Below, piece after piece: positions 15,773 to 24,607 of a stretch of 36,816 nucleotides of DNA. A model generated the notes under the pieces. It was not told the origin of the DNA, did no database searches, and saw only the letters and a list, made by a program, of their open reading frames with translations. Made by a program: the position numbers and the translations under genes. Position 1 is the stretch's first letter, and every line of letters begins with the position of its first letter. The stretch spans positions 1 through 36,816 of the forward strand of contig JAKPCT010000039.1 in assembly GCA_029553165.1 (NCBI GenBank), given 5' to 3'. This DNA comes from Bacillota bacterium (GTDB taxonomy: Bacteria; Bacillota; UBA4882; UBA8346).

Positions 15773-17941
15773 ATTATTGGGGCTATAATTGCTCAGATTT
15801 AATTGGTATAACCTAAAAGTAAATCCAACCGCCAAACATGTCCCCAATGCTACAACGCCCGAATCATTGAATACTGCTGCTGCGATCCCCGAAGCCAAAA
15901 TCCCTTGCCAAATTACATCATCTACTTCAAGAGGCATTCTTTTTCTAAAAAACTTGTAGAGCAAAATTATTATCCCCAATGCCAAAAGAACAATTTTCGT
16001 CCAGGAACTAACCATAAACAAACGCAAATTCATCCCTAATTTCCTTGTCAATACTAAGCCAATATCAGCAAATTCTCCCTTAACCAATAATCCAAAAAAT
16101 CTTCCAACATGAGTCTGTTCAGCCACCGGTCTTGATAAATCCCACCAACCAAATAGCAAAATCACGATTGCACCAATCAATAGACCTAACAAAACCTTAC
16201 GGTAATTTAACTTCCATTCATACAATTTAATCAGATAGAATGAAAATCCAATCACTGCGGCTAATATCCCGCCAAAGTTGGTCCCCCAATTTGGAGAACC
16301 TAGGATTAGTGTTGAACTAATCAAGATCACCGGTGTTATCCAAAATAATTTACGCTCTTTATTTAATAGATGGGCTAAAATCAAAGACACTGCTAAAAAT
16401 ATCCCCATAAATTCGTTACCAATCCCATAAAATCGCGAACCTGCTGCCGGACTATAGCCAAGTGCTGAATAACGGATCAGCCTCCAACCACTGACTTGAT
16501 CGATCACCAAAACGAGCCAGGTTAAGCCCATCAAAATCAAAAGGCGTTTTTCCTTTTTAAACAACAAATAAGTTGTTCCGGCAATTAATACACTAAGTAA
16601 AACAAAACTCCCTATTCCCCAAATAAATTGTGGCAAAATTGGCTGGCAAATTAAGGCTAAGGGCGCGCTAAGCAAAATCAACAACAACTTATTAACAAGT
16701 GAGTTTTTTCTTAAAACTAATCCCAAAATAAACAGAACCCAGAATGATATGATTATACCAAGATAACCATCAATAACCGTCCGTTGAATGTTTAGGACCG
16801 AGTTCAACCGTTGATTAAGCGCTGTTAAATAATTGAGTTTATTTTCGACTTGGTCTACAGTTAGTTCAACTTTTCTTCCCGGAAAATTAAGATCTGAATT
16901 AATCCCTGCTAAATCACTGATTGTCGGAAGAAAATCAATATTGGTAACCAGACCATCCCACTTAGTAGTTCGCGATTTTAAGATTCCCGGATCATAATTT
17001 TGCGAACGGATAATGAATGGTGTCAACCATCTTTTGGCCCGCCAACTCTCATTTGAAAGCGAGGGACTGATAATAATCAAATCAATTTCATCCCGCGACC
17101 AAGTGTCAAGAATAGCATTGATTAATTGGTCAAACCGCTTCCAGACTTGTTGTTTCAATAAACCAAATTGCGCTGGTAAAACCTCTTCCCGGAAACCATT
17201 TAACCGAAAAAAGTCACCAAAATCAACTACAACCAATCTTCTGGACGCAATAAATTGTTTAATCTTCTCAAACGACTGTTCATTATCAAAATGAATTAAA
17301 TAAGGGAATTGAGTGTTAATTTCATTGATTGATTTACCAATACTACCGGTCGAAACAATACCGTTCCCATTCATCAGTAACCACCCGCCAAGGCGGTTGG
17401 TATTATAAGAATTGTCACTATTCCCAATTAATACAGTCTCCCAGCCATTGGCATTAAATAAACTTCCCAACAGGCCCGGGACTACTTTGCGTTGATTCTG
17501 CTCTGCTAACAGTTTTGCAGCTCCAATTTCAGGGATAACAATATTATGATCTTCAAGCTCCAGATCACTGCCGTTAATCCACTTTAAATAATCGGCGGCA
17601 TTGTTTGCCCCAATTTTTTGATTAACACTATAGGCGCCGTTAAATCTGTTAGGAGCTCCACTTCGTTCGCCTGAACCTAACGTTAGAAAACCACTTCCGG
17701 AATTGGTGTAACCCGAGGCCGAACGGATCACCATCAACCCACAAGCGCTTTCTGACAATAAACGTCTGACCCCTGGCAATTGGGAATTAAACAATTCCAT
17801 ACTATCAAGTTTATCGGCAACAATCACCACGATAGGCCGAACTTCGAAACTAACCGCTATATCTGACTGTTCAGCCAATGATACTGATACCATTACCAAC
17901 AAACAAAGGATCAAAAATACATTGCTAACAACCTTATGCAT
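15758..17941 (-). CDS. Alkaline-phosphatase-superfamily-like polytopic membrane protein
   Basis: Protein of 727 residues that I cannot name. Residues 1-24 are a signal peptide. Residues about 35-350 resemble the alkaline phosphatase/metalloenzyme fold: VVIVADKLDSME (38-49), SGYTNSGSGFLTLGSG (76-91), RLVVVDFGDFFR (235-246), DLIIISPS (287-294), and DFLPTISDLAG (336-346). The usual SDH-type metal ligands are not visible at 292-295, where it reads SPSL. Residues about 390-710 contain around nine membrane segments with the striking SPAAGSRFYGIGNEFMG (497-513) and FNDSG (691-695). This implies an exported domain tethered to a transporter- or transferase-like membrane part. AGGAG lies 5 nt before the ATG. 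It follows truA by 43 nt and is the last gene of the block. Confidence 0.75.
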   Translation of the reverse strand: MHKVVSNVFLILCLLVMVSVSLAEQSDIAVSFEVRPIVVIVADKLDSMELFNSQLPGVRRLLSESACGLMVIRSASGYTNSGSGFLTLGSGERSGAPNRFNGAYSVNQKIGANNAADYLKWINGSDLELEDHNIVIPEIGAAKLLAEQNQRKVVPGLLGSLFNANGWETVLIGNSDNSYNTNRLGGWLLMNGNGIVSTGSIGKSINEINTQFPYLIHFDNEQSFEKIKQFIASRRLVVVDFGDFFRLNGFREEVLPAQFGLLKQQVWKRFDQLINAILDTWSRDEIDLIIISPSLSNESWRAKRWLTPFIIRSQNYDPGILKSRTTKWDGLVTNIDFLPTISDLAGINSDLNFPGRKVELTVDQVENKLNYLTALNQRLNSVLNIQRTVIDGYLGIIISFWVLFILGLVLRKNSLVNKLLLILLSAPLALICQPILPQFIWGIGSFVLLSVLIAGTTYLLFKKEKRLLILMGLTWLVLVIDQVSGWRLIRYSALGYSPAAGSRFYGIGNEFMGIFLAVSLILAHLLNKERKLFWITPVILISSTLILGSPNWGTNFGGILAAVIGFSFYLIKLYEWKLNYRKVLLGLLIGAIVILLFGWWDLSRPVAEQTHVGRFFGLLVKGEFADIGLVLTRKLGMNLRLFMVSSWTKIVLLALGIIILLYKFFRKRMPLEVDDVIWQGILASGIAAAVFNDSGVVALGTCLAVGFTFRLYQLNLSNYSPNNKSLI

Positions 17942-17984
17942 AATTACTCCTATGTAAACCTCTATCTAATTACTCAAATCTTAA

Positions 17985-18728
17985 CTAATACTTTACCTCT
18001 TCTAAACATAATCCGCAGGCTGGAGCTGTTGCGCCAGCTAAACTACGGTCTTTCGCAGCTAATATCTGTTCAACCTCATTCAAATTAATTCGTTTGGTAC
18101 CAACCAAAATCAATGTACCGACTATATTTCTTACCATATGATAGAGAAAACCATTGGCATTAATCAACAGTTTTATCTCCGGACCTTGCCTGGTCAATTC
18201 ACAAAAATAAATTGTCCTAACTGTCGATTTTACTGATGAACCTACCGCTTGAAAACTTTTAAAATCATGGGTACCAACCAGCAACTGCGCCGCTTGAACC
18301 ATTAAATCAAGATCGAGTAAATGTTTGTAATGATACACAAAATTGCGGTTAAATAACGGACGCAGTCGCTCATTATGAATTCGATAAGAATAAGTTTTAG
18401 TCTTTGCTGCAAACCTGGCATGAAACTCCAGCGGGACGTCATCGACTGCTTTAACCAGAATATCTGCTGGAAGAACTGCATTTAGTGCCTGGAGTAATTT
18501 TTCATTATCAATAGTCGAAGTGGTGATAAAATTAACAACTTGTCCATTGGCATGAACTCCGGAGTCAGTACGGCCAGCTCCAATCAGGTTAATGCTTTGC
18601 CCCGTTATTTTTTGGATTGCTGCTTCCAGCGTCCCCTGGATGGTTTCAATCCCGTCTCGTTGCCGCTGAAATCCAGCATAGTTTGTCCCTTCATAAGCAA
18701 GCACCAGCTTAATATTGCGTTTATTCAT
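17985..18728 (-). CDS. truA: tRNA pseudouridine(38-40) synthase
   Basis: Converts uridines 38, 39 and 40 of the tRNA anticodon arm to pseudouridine. It has 247 residues, the standard length. The catalytic aspartate is Asp55 in GAGRTDSGVHA. LVLAYEGTNYAGFQRQ at the start and FLYHMVRNIVGTLILVG near residue 200 are family hallmarks. It starts at ATG 18728, 12 nt after the ecfT stop. This position after the ECF module is usual in Firmicutes; rplM and rpsI, which often follow, are replaced here by the 727-residue membrane protein gene. Confidence 0.97.
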   Translation of the reverse strand: MNKRNIKLVLAYEGTNYAGFQRQRDGIETIQGTLEAAIQKITGQSINLIGAGRTDSGVHANGQVVNFITTSTIDNEKLLQALNAVLPADILVKAVDDVPLEFHARFAAKTKTYSYRIHNERLRPLFNRNFVYHYKHLLDLDLMVQAAQLLVGTHDFKSFQAVGSSVKSTVRTIYFCELTRQGPEIKLLINANGFLYHMVRNIVGTLILVGTKRINLNEVEQILAAKDRSLAGATAPACGLCLEEVKY

Positions 18729-18740
18729 ACCATATAGTCC

Positions 18741-19481
18741 TCAACATAAAATAACTAACAGACTTAGCAATGAAGCAAAAACAATTGCATAATCCATCTT
18801 GGTAAACTTCAAGACCTTAATTGTCGTCCTAGGGACTCCCGGTCGGTAACCGCGAGCTTCAAGCACCATCGCCGTCTGCGATGTTTTTCGCATTCCTACA
18901 ATAAAAACGGGGATTATTGTACTTTTAATCCAATTCATACTCCGTCGCCAATTATTATGTGGATTTACCCCGCGAATGCGTTGCGCCATGATAATATTAT
19001 CAGCTATCTCAATTATTTCCGGTATAAACTTAACCACTAAAGTGAGATGCATCGTCAGATCAAATACTGGTAACTTCAATTTTGACAGCGGTTTCAGAAG
19101 ATGCTCAATACCGTTAATTAGTTCAAATGGCGTGGTGACAAAATTGAACCAATAGGCTACTAGCAACAATAAATAAACTTTATAAGCAACCATACCGGCC
19201 TTACCAATTTTAGTTGTTAAATCAATTAGTGCAATATTAAAACAACAATTTACCATAAAAATAATCAAGATTAGCCATCTAAACTTTAAGAATACTTTTG
19301 CAAAAAATCCGACTGCTAAATGTGAAGTATGGATTAGCAGAAACAATAGCAAAGAAAGTAGCACCAATACCCAACTATCAGTTTTAATAACCAGCATTAT
19401 TATTGTTAGTAATAAAAGAAGCTTACTTCGCGGATCGAGCTTCTGCCAAATTGACTGCTTCACTCTTCTGGATTGATTCAT
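18741..19481 (-). CDS. ecfT: ECF transporter transmembrane subunit EcfT
   Basis: Shared membrane scaffold of energy-coupling-factor transporters, linking the two ATPases to interchangeable vitamin- or metal-binding S components. It has 246 residues and about five hydrophobic segments. The two coupling-helix motifs are visible as MAQRIRGVNPH and VLEARGYRPG; their Arg-Gly cores contact the ATPases. I prefer ATG 19481, which overlaps the ecfA2 stop, over the in-frame TTG at 19490. It is translationally coupled to ecfA2. No S component is encoded nearby, as expected for a group II module. Confidence 0.93.
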   Translation of the reverse strand: MNQSRRVKQSIWQKLDPRSKLLLLLTIIMLVIKTDSWVLVLLSLLLFLLIHTSHLAVGFFAKVFLKFRWLILIIFMVNCCFNIALIDLTTKIGKAGMVAYKVYLLLLVAYWFNFVTTPFELINGIEHLLKPLSKLKLPVFDLTMHLTLVVKFIPEIIEIADNIIMAQRIRGVNPHNNWRRSMNWIKSTIIPVFIVGMRKTSQTAMVLEARGYRPGVPRTTIKVLKFTKMDYAIVFASLLSLLVILC

Positions 19482-19482
19482 G

Positions 19483-20241
19483 TTATTCAATATCTCTGAT
19501 TTTTAATAAAATGGATTGAGGGATATCACGAGCAGTGATTTTAACTAATTCTGGGATTTCCAGCCCCATTTCCATTAAGATATTTTGATATCGGTTAAAC
19601 TCTTCTGTCTTAAAATCGGCGATTAACTTTCCATCTGAAAACAGTAAAAAACGATCAACTACCGAATAGAGAAAATCAAGATCATAACTGGCAATTATCA
19701 TTATACCGCCTTGCTGTTTATAATGTTTAGCCAGTCTTCTTAAGATCATCAGACCGGATGCATCAAGCCCAACTGTTGGTTCATCCAATAATAAAATCCC
19801 CGGATTCATCACCAAAATACTTGCTAAGGCAACCCTTCGTTGCTGACCGCCACTTAATCGGAACGGCGATTGGTTAATTTCTCCTTCAAAACCAACAAAA
19901 CGAAGGCTCTCAAGCACTTTTTTTTCAAGTTCCTCATCAGAGACCAAACCCTTTAAAGCAAATCCAACTTCATCGTAAACATTATCCAAGAAAAATTGTT
20001 GTTCTGGTTCTTGAATAACTAAACTTATTTTATCACAAAAACTATTATTTAGGATAAATTCATTTTGTACACTGCCTGATTCCGGTTTTAACAGATTCGC
20101 CAAACACCTTAACAAGGTACTTTTCCCGGAACCACCCGGCCCAATAACACCTACAACTTCAGATTCATTAATTGTGAAAGAAATGTCATTTAAGATATTA
20201 ACATTTCCATAACTATAATTTAAAGATTTTACTTTGATCAT
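19483..20241 (-). CDS. ecfA2: ECF transporter ATPase, second subunit
   Basis: ATP-binding subunit of the ECF module, 252 residues. Walker A is GPGGSGKS (34-41), Q-loop Gln77 (VIQEPEQQ), signature LSGGQ (129-133), and Walker B ILLLDEP with Glu154. The D-loop is GLD. At the switch position, where a histidine is expected (THD), this protein has Tyr186 in ASYDLDF. The C-terminal EcfA extension (about 215-252) is present. It overlaps the upstream ecfA1 by 4 nt (ATGA), so they should be made in equal amounts and form a heterodimer. The Tyr may leave one composite ATP site inactive; the partner carries the matching degenerate signature. Confidence 0.93.
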   Translation of the reverse strand: MIKVKSLNYSYGNVNILNDISFTINESEVVGVIGPGGSGKSTLLRCLANLLKPESGSVQNEFILNNSFCDKISLVIQEPEQQFFLDNVYDEVGFALKGLVSDEELEKKVLESLRFVGFEGEINQSPFRLSGGQQRRVALASILVMNPGILLLDEPTVGLDASGLMILRRLAKHYKQQGGIMIIASYDLDFLYSVVDRFLLFSDGKLIADFKTEEFNRYQNILMEMGLEIPELVKITARDIPQSILLKIRDIE

Positions 20242-21008
20242 TTCTTTATAATGATCTCCTCCGGACCATAAATTGCATTACTTATCAGATCAGGTACCTT
20301 CCATTCTAAATTTTGAAGTGGAGACGGTTCTAAATCATTTGCTAACAGGAGTTCACGGGAATTTAAATCCGGTAATGAAACACTCTCTAATTTACCATTA
20401 TTAAGTAATAGCCATCGGTCAGTATATCTAACTTTTCGAATATCATGGTCAAACCAGATTACAGTCATTGGGGTGTGAATCGAATTGGCGAGAAAATCTA
20501 AGATCAGTCTTTTAGCATGTTGGTCCAACATTGCTAAAGGTTCATCGATAATGAGTAAATCAGGTGTGGTTATTAATGCGGAAGCAAAGGCCAAGCGTTT
20601 TAATTCACTGCTTGATAACTGCTTAACATTGCAGTCACGTTTTGTCTCAAGGTCAAATACTTTTAGATAATATTCAACTTTATTTCGGATTTGGACTGAA
20701 GGTGTGTTATGAAACGAAAGACTTAAGGCTAAGTCCTCTTCAACTGTTGATCCGATCATCTGAACCCTACTATTTTGAAAAACAATACCCACTTTAGAAT
20801 TTACTAATAGATTACCCGGGTCCACTATTTCTCCGGTAGTTGGTTTGATTATTCCTGCGAGTAACAATGCTAAGGTACTTTTACCACTACCATTCGGTCC
20901 TAAAATCAACAATCGGTCACCTTTATGGATCGTCCAATTGAGATCAAAAATGATTGGGGTCCGCCCTGAATAACCAAAGCTGACCCCTTTAAATTCTAAA
21001 ACCTTCAT
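20238..21008 (-). CDS. ecfA1: ECF transporter ATPase, first subunit
   Basis: ATP-binding subunit of the ECF module, 256 residues. Walker A is GPNGSGKST (37-45), Q-loop Gln78 (VFQNSRVQ), Walker B LLIIDEP with Glu156, and the switch histidine is His188 (WFDHD). The ABC signature, normally LSGGQ, reads LSSSE (131-135), missing both glycines. The gene starts 4 nt after the rplQ stop and overlaps ecfA2 by 4 nt. Because each composite ATP site uses the signature of the other subunit, the LSSSE here faces the EcfA2 Walker A. The DNA here is clean and in frame, so this is not a sequencing frameshift. Confidence 0.93.
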   Translation of the reverse strand: MKVLEFKGVSFGYSGRTPIIFDLNWTIHKGDRLLILGPNGSGKSTLALLLAGIIKPTTGEIVDPGNLLVNSKVGIVFQNSRVQMIGSTVEEDLALSLSFHNTPSVQIRNKVEYYLKVFDLETKRDCNVKQLSSSELKRLAFASALITTPDLLIIDEPLAMLDQHAKRLILDFLANSIHTPMTVIWFDHDIRKVRYTDRWLLLNNGKLESVSLPDLNSRELLLANDLEPSPLQNLEWKVPDLISNAIYGPEEIIIKK

Positions 21009-21012
21009 CTTC

Positions 21013-21351
21013 TTAAATAAGCTCCAAAATTACCAATGGTGCTGCATCTCCGCGTCTTGGCCCAAGTTTAAGAATTCTTGTATACCCGCCATTTCGCTCT
21101 TGATAACGTGGTGCCACTTCATCAAATAATTTTTGTAACACTGCTGGCTCAGTAATCACTTCAGCAGCCAGACGTCGGGAATGAAGGTCACCTTTTTTTG
21201 CTAATGTAATTAGCTTTTCAGCCAAAGAGCGCGCTTCTTTCGCCTTAATCTCAGTTGTTTCAATCTTGCCATATTTAAATAAAGCAGTAACTAAATTGCG
21301 AAATAATGCTTTACGGTGAGCAGACTGACGCCCTAATTTACGCTTCAGCAT
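21013..21351 (-). CDS. rplQ: 50S ribosomal protein L17
   Basis: Large-subunit protein near the exit tunnel, 112 residues, typical bacterial length. It opens with [22 protein letters not shown] and ends in [24 protein letters not shown], both L17 hallmarks. It follows rpoA by 34 nt in the alpha operon and leads directly into the ECF transporter genes. Confidence 0.98.
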   Translation of the reverse strand: MLKRKLGRQSAHRKALFRNLVTALFKYGKIETTEIKAKEARSLAEKLITLAKKGDLHSRRLAAEVITEPAVLQKLFDEVAPRYQERNGGYTRILKLGPRRGDAAPLVILELI

Positions 21352-21385
21352 TTTTATCCTCCTTACAAGTTAAGCCCATTTGAGC

Positions 21386-22333
21386 CTATTCTTCCGATTT
21401 ACGTAAACTAAGCCCAAGGCTATGCATTTTTTGTTCGACCTCTTCCAGTGACTTGCGTCCCAGGTTGCGAACCTTCATCATATCTTCTTCCGTCTTACGA
21501 GTTAATTCTTCAACAGTATTAATACCCGCCCGTTTCAAACAGTTATAAGAACGGACTGATAAATCCAATTCCTCGATAGTCATTTCCAGGATTTTGTCCT
21601 TAGACTCTTCTTCTTTTTCAACCATAATCTCGGTTTTGCCAGCAGTTTGACTTAAATTTACAAATAAATTTAAGTGTTCTGACATAATCTTCGCTGCCAA
21701 AGAGACCGCTTCCACAGGGCTGATACTTCCATCAGTCCATACTTCTAAATTAAGTTTATCATAATCGGTAATTTGACCGACACGAGTATGTTCAACAACA
21801 TAGTTTACTTTTTGGACTGGCGAAAATTGAGCATCCATTGCAATAACACCAATAATATTTTCCTGGTTTTTATTGCGCTCTGCTGAAAGATATCCTCTTC
21901 CCCGATCAAGGGTTATCTCAGCTTCCAACGATCCTCCTTCAGATACCGTAGCAATATAGAGATCAGGATTTAAAATCTCAACCTCACTACTTGCAATTAT
22001 ATCAGAAGCTGTGACCCGCTTGGAACCCTTAATATTCAGATGAACCTTTTTTGGACAATCACCATGAACATTAACCAATAACTTTTTTAAGTTTAGGATT
22101 ATATCAGTTGTATCCTCAACAACCCCCGGAATCGTAGAAAACTCATGGAGTACACCGTTAATCTTGACAGATGTAACTGCATATCCCGGTAAGGATGAGA
22201 GGAGGATCCGACGGAGCGAGTTGCCCAGTGTTGTTCCATATCCCCTTTCCAATGGCTCAATGACGAAAACGCCATAGCGTTCAGGATCATTCGTTTCACC
22301 TAGGGTAATTTTGGGCTTTTCGATCTCGATCAA
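21386..22333 (-). CDS. rpoA: DNA-directed RNA polymerase subunit alpha
   Basis: Alpha subunit that nucleates RNA polymerase assembly and contacts activators and UP elements. It has 315 residues. The N-terminal dimerisation domain has [20 protein letters not shown] and [14 protein letters not shown]. An acidic linker (EKEEESKD) leads to the C-terminal domain with [19 protein letters not shown] and [12 protein letters not shown]. The start is TTG at 22333, 7 nt after GGAGGG. An ATG-GTT-TGA two-codon frame sits between that site and the TTG, overlapping the start region. It lies in the usual alpha-operon position between rpsD and rplQ. Confidence 0.98.
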   Translation of the reverse strand: MIEIEKPKITLGETNDPERYGVFVIEPLERGYGTTLGNSLRRILLSSLPGYAVTSVKINGVLHEFSTIPGVVEDTTDIILNLKKLLVNVHGDCPKKVHLNIKGSKRVTASDIIASSEVEILNPDLYIATVSEGGSLEAEITLDRGRGYLSAERNKNQENIIGVIAMDAQFSPVQKVNYVVEHTRVGQITDYDKLNLEVWTDGSISPVEAVSLAAKIMSEHLNLFVNLSQTAGKTEIMVEKEEESKDKILEMTIEELDLSVRSYNCLKRAGINTVEELTRKTEEDMMKVRNLGRKSLEEVEQKMHSLGLSLRKSEE

Positions 22334-22387
22334 ACCATAACCCTCCTTCTCGCATTTGCGAACCTATAATCTCTTAATCTAAATTTC

Positions 22388-23014
22388 TTAACGTGAGTAC
22401 AATTCAACAATTAAGTGTTCTTGTACTGGAATATCTAATTGTTCACGTCTTGGTAAAGCTTTAATTTTAGCAACATGGTTATTTGGATCATATTCGATCC
22501 ATTCAGGAATATTATGCCCTGCTGCAAACTCCAGATTTTGCTTGATCTTATCTGAAGATAAGCTACTCTCTTTTACAGCAACAACATCCCCTGGTTTTAC
22601 CAAGTATGACGGGATATTAACCTTCCTACCATTGACGGTGAAATGACCATGTCTTACTAATTGACGAGCTTCTTTTCTGGAAACTCCTAAGCCAATCCGA
22701 TAAATAATATTATCTAAACGACTTTCTAAAACTTGTAACAAATTCTCACCGGTAATGCCCTTTTTACGTTCTGCAATTAAGAAATATCCTTCAAACTGCC
22801 GCTCAAGCACACCATAAATTCGACGTAATTTTTGTTTTTCCCGTAACTGAATTCCGTACTCGGAAAGTTTCTTACGGGCTTGACCATGTTGTCCTGGAGC
22901 ATATGCTCTTCTTCCAATACTGCATTTTCCAGTGTAACAACGCTCACCTTTTAAATAAAGCTTTTCGCCTTCACGACGGCATAATTTACAAACAGCTCCT
23001 GTATATCGTGCCAA
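22388..23014 (-). CDS. rpsD: 30S ribosomal protein S4, zinc-binding form
   Basis: Primary 16S rRNA-binding assembly protein, 208 residues. Cys9, Cys12, Cys26 and Cys31 form the four-cysteine zinc site of the C+ form. The S4 RNA-binding domain covers about residues 98-160 ([29 protein letters not shown]). I chose TTG 23014 ([12 protein letters not shown]) rather than GTG 23026, because AGGAGG overlaps the GTG and the TTG start matches the family. S4 often represses its own operon in bacteria; no leader structure was identified here. Confidence 0.96.
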   Translation of the reverse strand: MARYTGAVCKLCRREGEKLYLKGERCYTGKCSIGRRAYAPGQHGQARKKLSEYGIQLREKQKLRRIYGVLERQFEGYFLIAERKKGITGENLLQVLESRLDNIIYRIGLGVSRKEARQLVRHGHFTVNGRKVNIPSYLVKPGDVVAVKESSLSSDKIKQNLEFAAGHNIPEWIEYDPNNHVAKIKALPRREQLDIPVQEHLIVELYSR

Positions 23015-23033
23015 AGCACCTAACACCTCCTAT

Positions 23034-23435
23034 TTAAACTCGACGACGTTTTGGCGGACGGCACCCATTATGCGGAATTGGGGTAACATCCTTAATCATA
23101 TTAACAAACAAGCCAGCAGCCTGTAATGAACGAATTGCAGCTTCACGACCTGCGCCAGGTCCTTTTACTAAAACTTCAACATTTTTCATTCCATGTTCCA
23201 TTGCCAACCTTGCAGCTTCTTCAGCAGCCATACCCGCAGCATATGGAGTATTTTTACGTGAACCTTTAAAACCCATATGTCCGGCACTGGCCCAGGAAAT
23301 AACATTTCCATTCGGATCAGAGATGGTTACAATTGTATTGTTAAATGTTGAGTGGATGTGAGCTACACCACTATCAATATGTTTACGTTCTTTTTTACGG
23401 GTACGAGCACCACGTTTTGCAGCAACTTTCGACAT
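23034..23435 (-). CDS. rpsK: 30S ribosomal protein S11
   Basis: Platform protein of the small subunit that contacts mRNA upstream of the start codon, 133 residues. Hallmarks are [57 protein letters not shown] and the C-terminal [14 protein letters not shown]. The normal alpha-operon position is between rpsM and rpsD, with GGAGG before the ATG. Confidence 0.98.
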   Translation of the reverse strand: MSKVAAKRGARTRKKERKHIDSGVAHIHSTFNNTIVTISDPNGNVISWASAGHMGFKGSRKNTPYAAGMAAEEAARLAMEHGMKNVEVLVKGPGAGREAAIRSLQAAGLFVNMIKDVTPIPHNGCRPPKRRRV

Positions 23436-23454
23436 ATCTTAATAAACCTCCTTC

Positions 23455-23826
23455 TTATTTCTTCCTTTTCGCACCTACGGTTTTCTTTGGTCCTTTGCGG
23501 GTACGGGCATTTGTTTTAGTCCGTTGTCCTCTGACCGGTAAACCACGACGGTGACGGAGGCCACGATAACTGCCAATTTCAATCAACCGCTTAATGTTAA
23601 GTGATTCTTCACGGCGAAGATCTCCCTCAACTTTATAATCACGGTCAATTACTTCACGTAATTTATTAATCTCTTCTTCGGTTAAATCTCTCACACGGGT
23701 ATCCGGATTAATTCCGGTTTTAGCTAATACCTCGTTTGATGTAGTACGCCCTAAGCCATAAATATATGTCAGAGCAATTTCTACTCTTTTTTCTCGCGGT
23801 AAATCAACACCAGCGATACGGGCCAT
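23455..23826 (-). CDS. rpsM: 30S ribosomal protein S13
   Basis: Head protein of the small subunit that bridges to the 50S and contacts P-site tRNA, 123 residues. It starts [20 protein letters not shown] and has the basic C-terminus [18 protein letters not shown]. It heads the alpha-type group rpsM-rpsK-rpsD-rpoA-rplQ. Confidence 0.98.
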   Translation of the reverse strand: MARIAGVDLPREKRVEIALTYIYGLGRTTSNEVLAKTGINPDTRVRDLTEEEINKLREVIDRDYKVEGDLRREESLNIKRLIEIGSYRGLRHRRGLPVRGQRTKTNARTRKGPKKTVGAKRKK

Positions 23827-23884
23827 ATGAATACCTCCTTATTATGTGCTAAATAGCTTGATAATATTAGTAATTAATACCAAA

Positions 23885-23998
23885 TTAACCTTGTTTTTGT
23901 TTGTGCTTCGGATTATCGCAAATAACCATAACCCGACCTTTACGTTTGATGAGCTTGCAATGTTCACAAATCGGTTTAACGGAAGGTCTGACTTTCAT
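23885..23998 (-). CDS. rpmJ: 50S ribosomal protein L36, zinc-binding form
   Basis: 37-residue ribosomal protein. It reads [37 protein letters not shown]. The zinc ligands Cys11, Cys14, Cys27 and His32 are all present (C+ form). GGAGG lies about 7 nt before ATG 23998. It sits between infA and rpsM, the normal place. Confidence 0.97.
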   Translation of the reverse strand: MKVRPSVKPICEHCKLIKRKGRVMVICDNPKHKQKQG

Positions 23999-24060
23999 CT
24001 GTAATCCTCCTTAGACAAATGCTAAATTGTTTAATATATATTACAAACCTGATTGAAGAG

Positions 24061-24082
24061 ACTTACCGCAACCCAGGTAAGT
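24061..24082. repeat. Small hairpin between infA and rpmJ
   Basis: ACTTACC (24061-24067) and GGTAAGT (24076-24082) form a 7-bp inverted repeat with an 8-nt loop just past the infA stop. No T run follows on the minus strand, so it is not a standard terminator. It could be an mRNA-processing or stabilising structure. Confidence 0.35.
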
Positions 24083-24083
24083 A

Positions 24084-24302
24084 TTATTTAAAACGATATA
24101 CTATTCGGCCTCTGGTCAAATCATAAGCTGAAAGTTCAACTGTTACACGATCTCCGGGAAGGATTTTGATAAAATTCATTCTCATTTTCCCGGAAATATG
24201 AGCTAAAACCCGATGACCATTTTCTAATTCCACCCGAAACATCGCATTGGGTAGCGGCTCAACAACAGTTCCTTCAACTTCGATTATATCTTCTTTACCC
24301 AT
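24084..24302 (-). CDS. infA: Translation initiation factor IF-1
   Basis: Single OB-fold factor that occupies the A site during 30S initiation, 72 residues, the standard length. It begins [20 protein letters not shown] and ends [14 protein letters not shown] 24302 is the family start and lies 9 nt after AAGGGG. It overlaps the end of the KOW gene by 8 nt, so it is translationally coupled. The longer frame from 24329 is rejected. Confidence 0.98.
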   Translation of the reverse strand: MGKEDIIEVEGTVVEPLPNAMFRVELENGHRVLAHISGKMRMNFIKILPGDRVTVELSAYDLTRGRIVYRFK

Positions 24303-24603
24303 GAAACCGATCCCCTTCCTCAAGTTCATTTATTCTTTCTTTAATAGCAGTCGCAATTTGTGAATCAGTAATACGTTCACTTTTTAAAATTGCTTCTTCT
24401 ATTTGAGTAGCTACTACCATTGTAACGCGAACATGTTTGAGATTTTTCTTTTTTGGTTTATTCACTGGATGTTTGATTCCATCAACAACTTCGATATACT
24501 TATCACCAATAAAATCCCAGATTAAGTAATATTGTCCTTTATCTCTTCCAGCGATCGAACGTACTAATTGTCCTTGTCGTAAACCATCTACAGTTACTAT
24601 CAT
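24295..24603 (-). CDS. KOW-domain RNA-binding protein (L14e/COG2163-like)
   Basis: Protein of 102 residues found between map and infA in many clostridial genomes. The N-terminal half has a KOW-like beta-barrel ([40 protein letters not shown]). The C-terminal half is helical and acidic ([20 protein letters not shown]). It probably binds RNA or the ribosome, but its role is not established. ATG 24603 has GGAGG about 12 nt upstream; the gap to the map stop is 4 nt. Confidence 0.88.
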   Translation of the reverse strand: MIVTVDGLRQGQLVRSIAGRDKGQYYLIWDFIGDKYIEVVDGIKHPVNKPKKKNLKHVRVTMVVATQIEEAILKSERITDSQIATAIKERINELEEGDRFHG

Positions 24604-24607
24604 TTAA

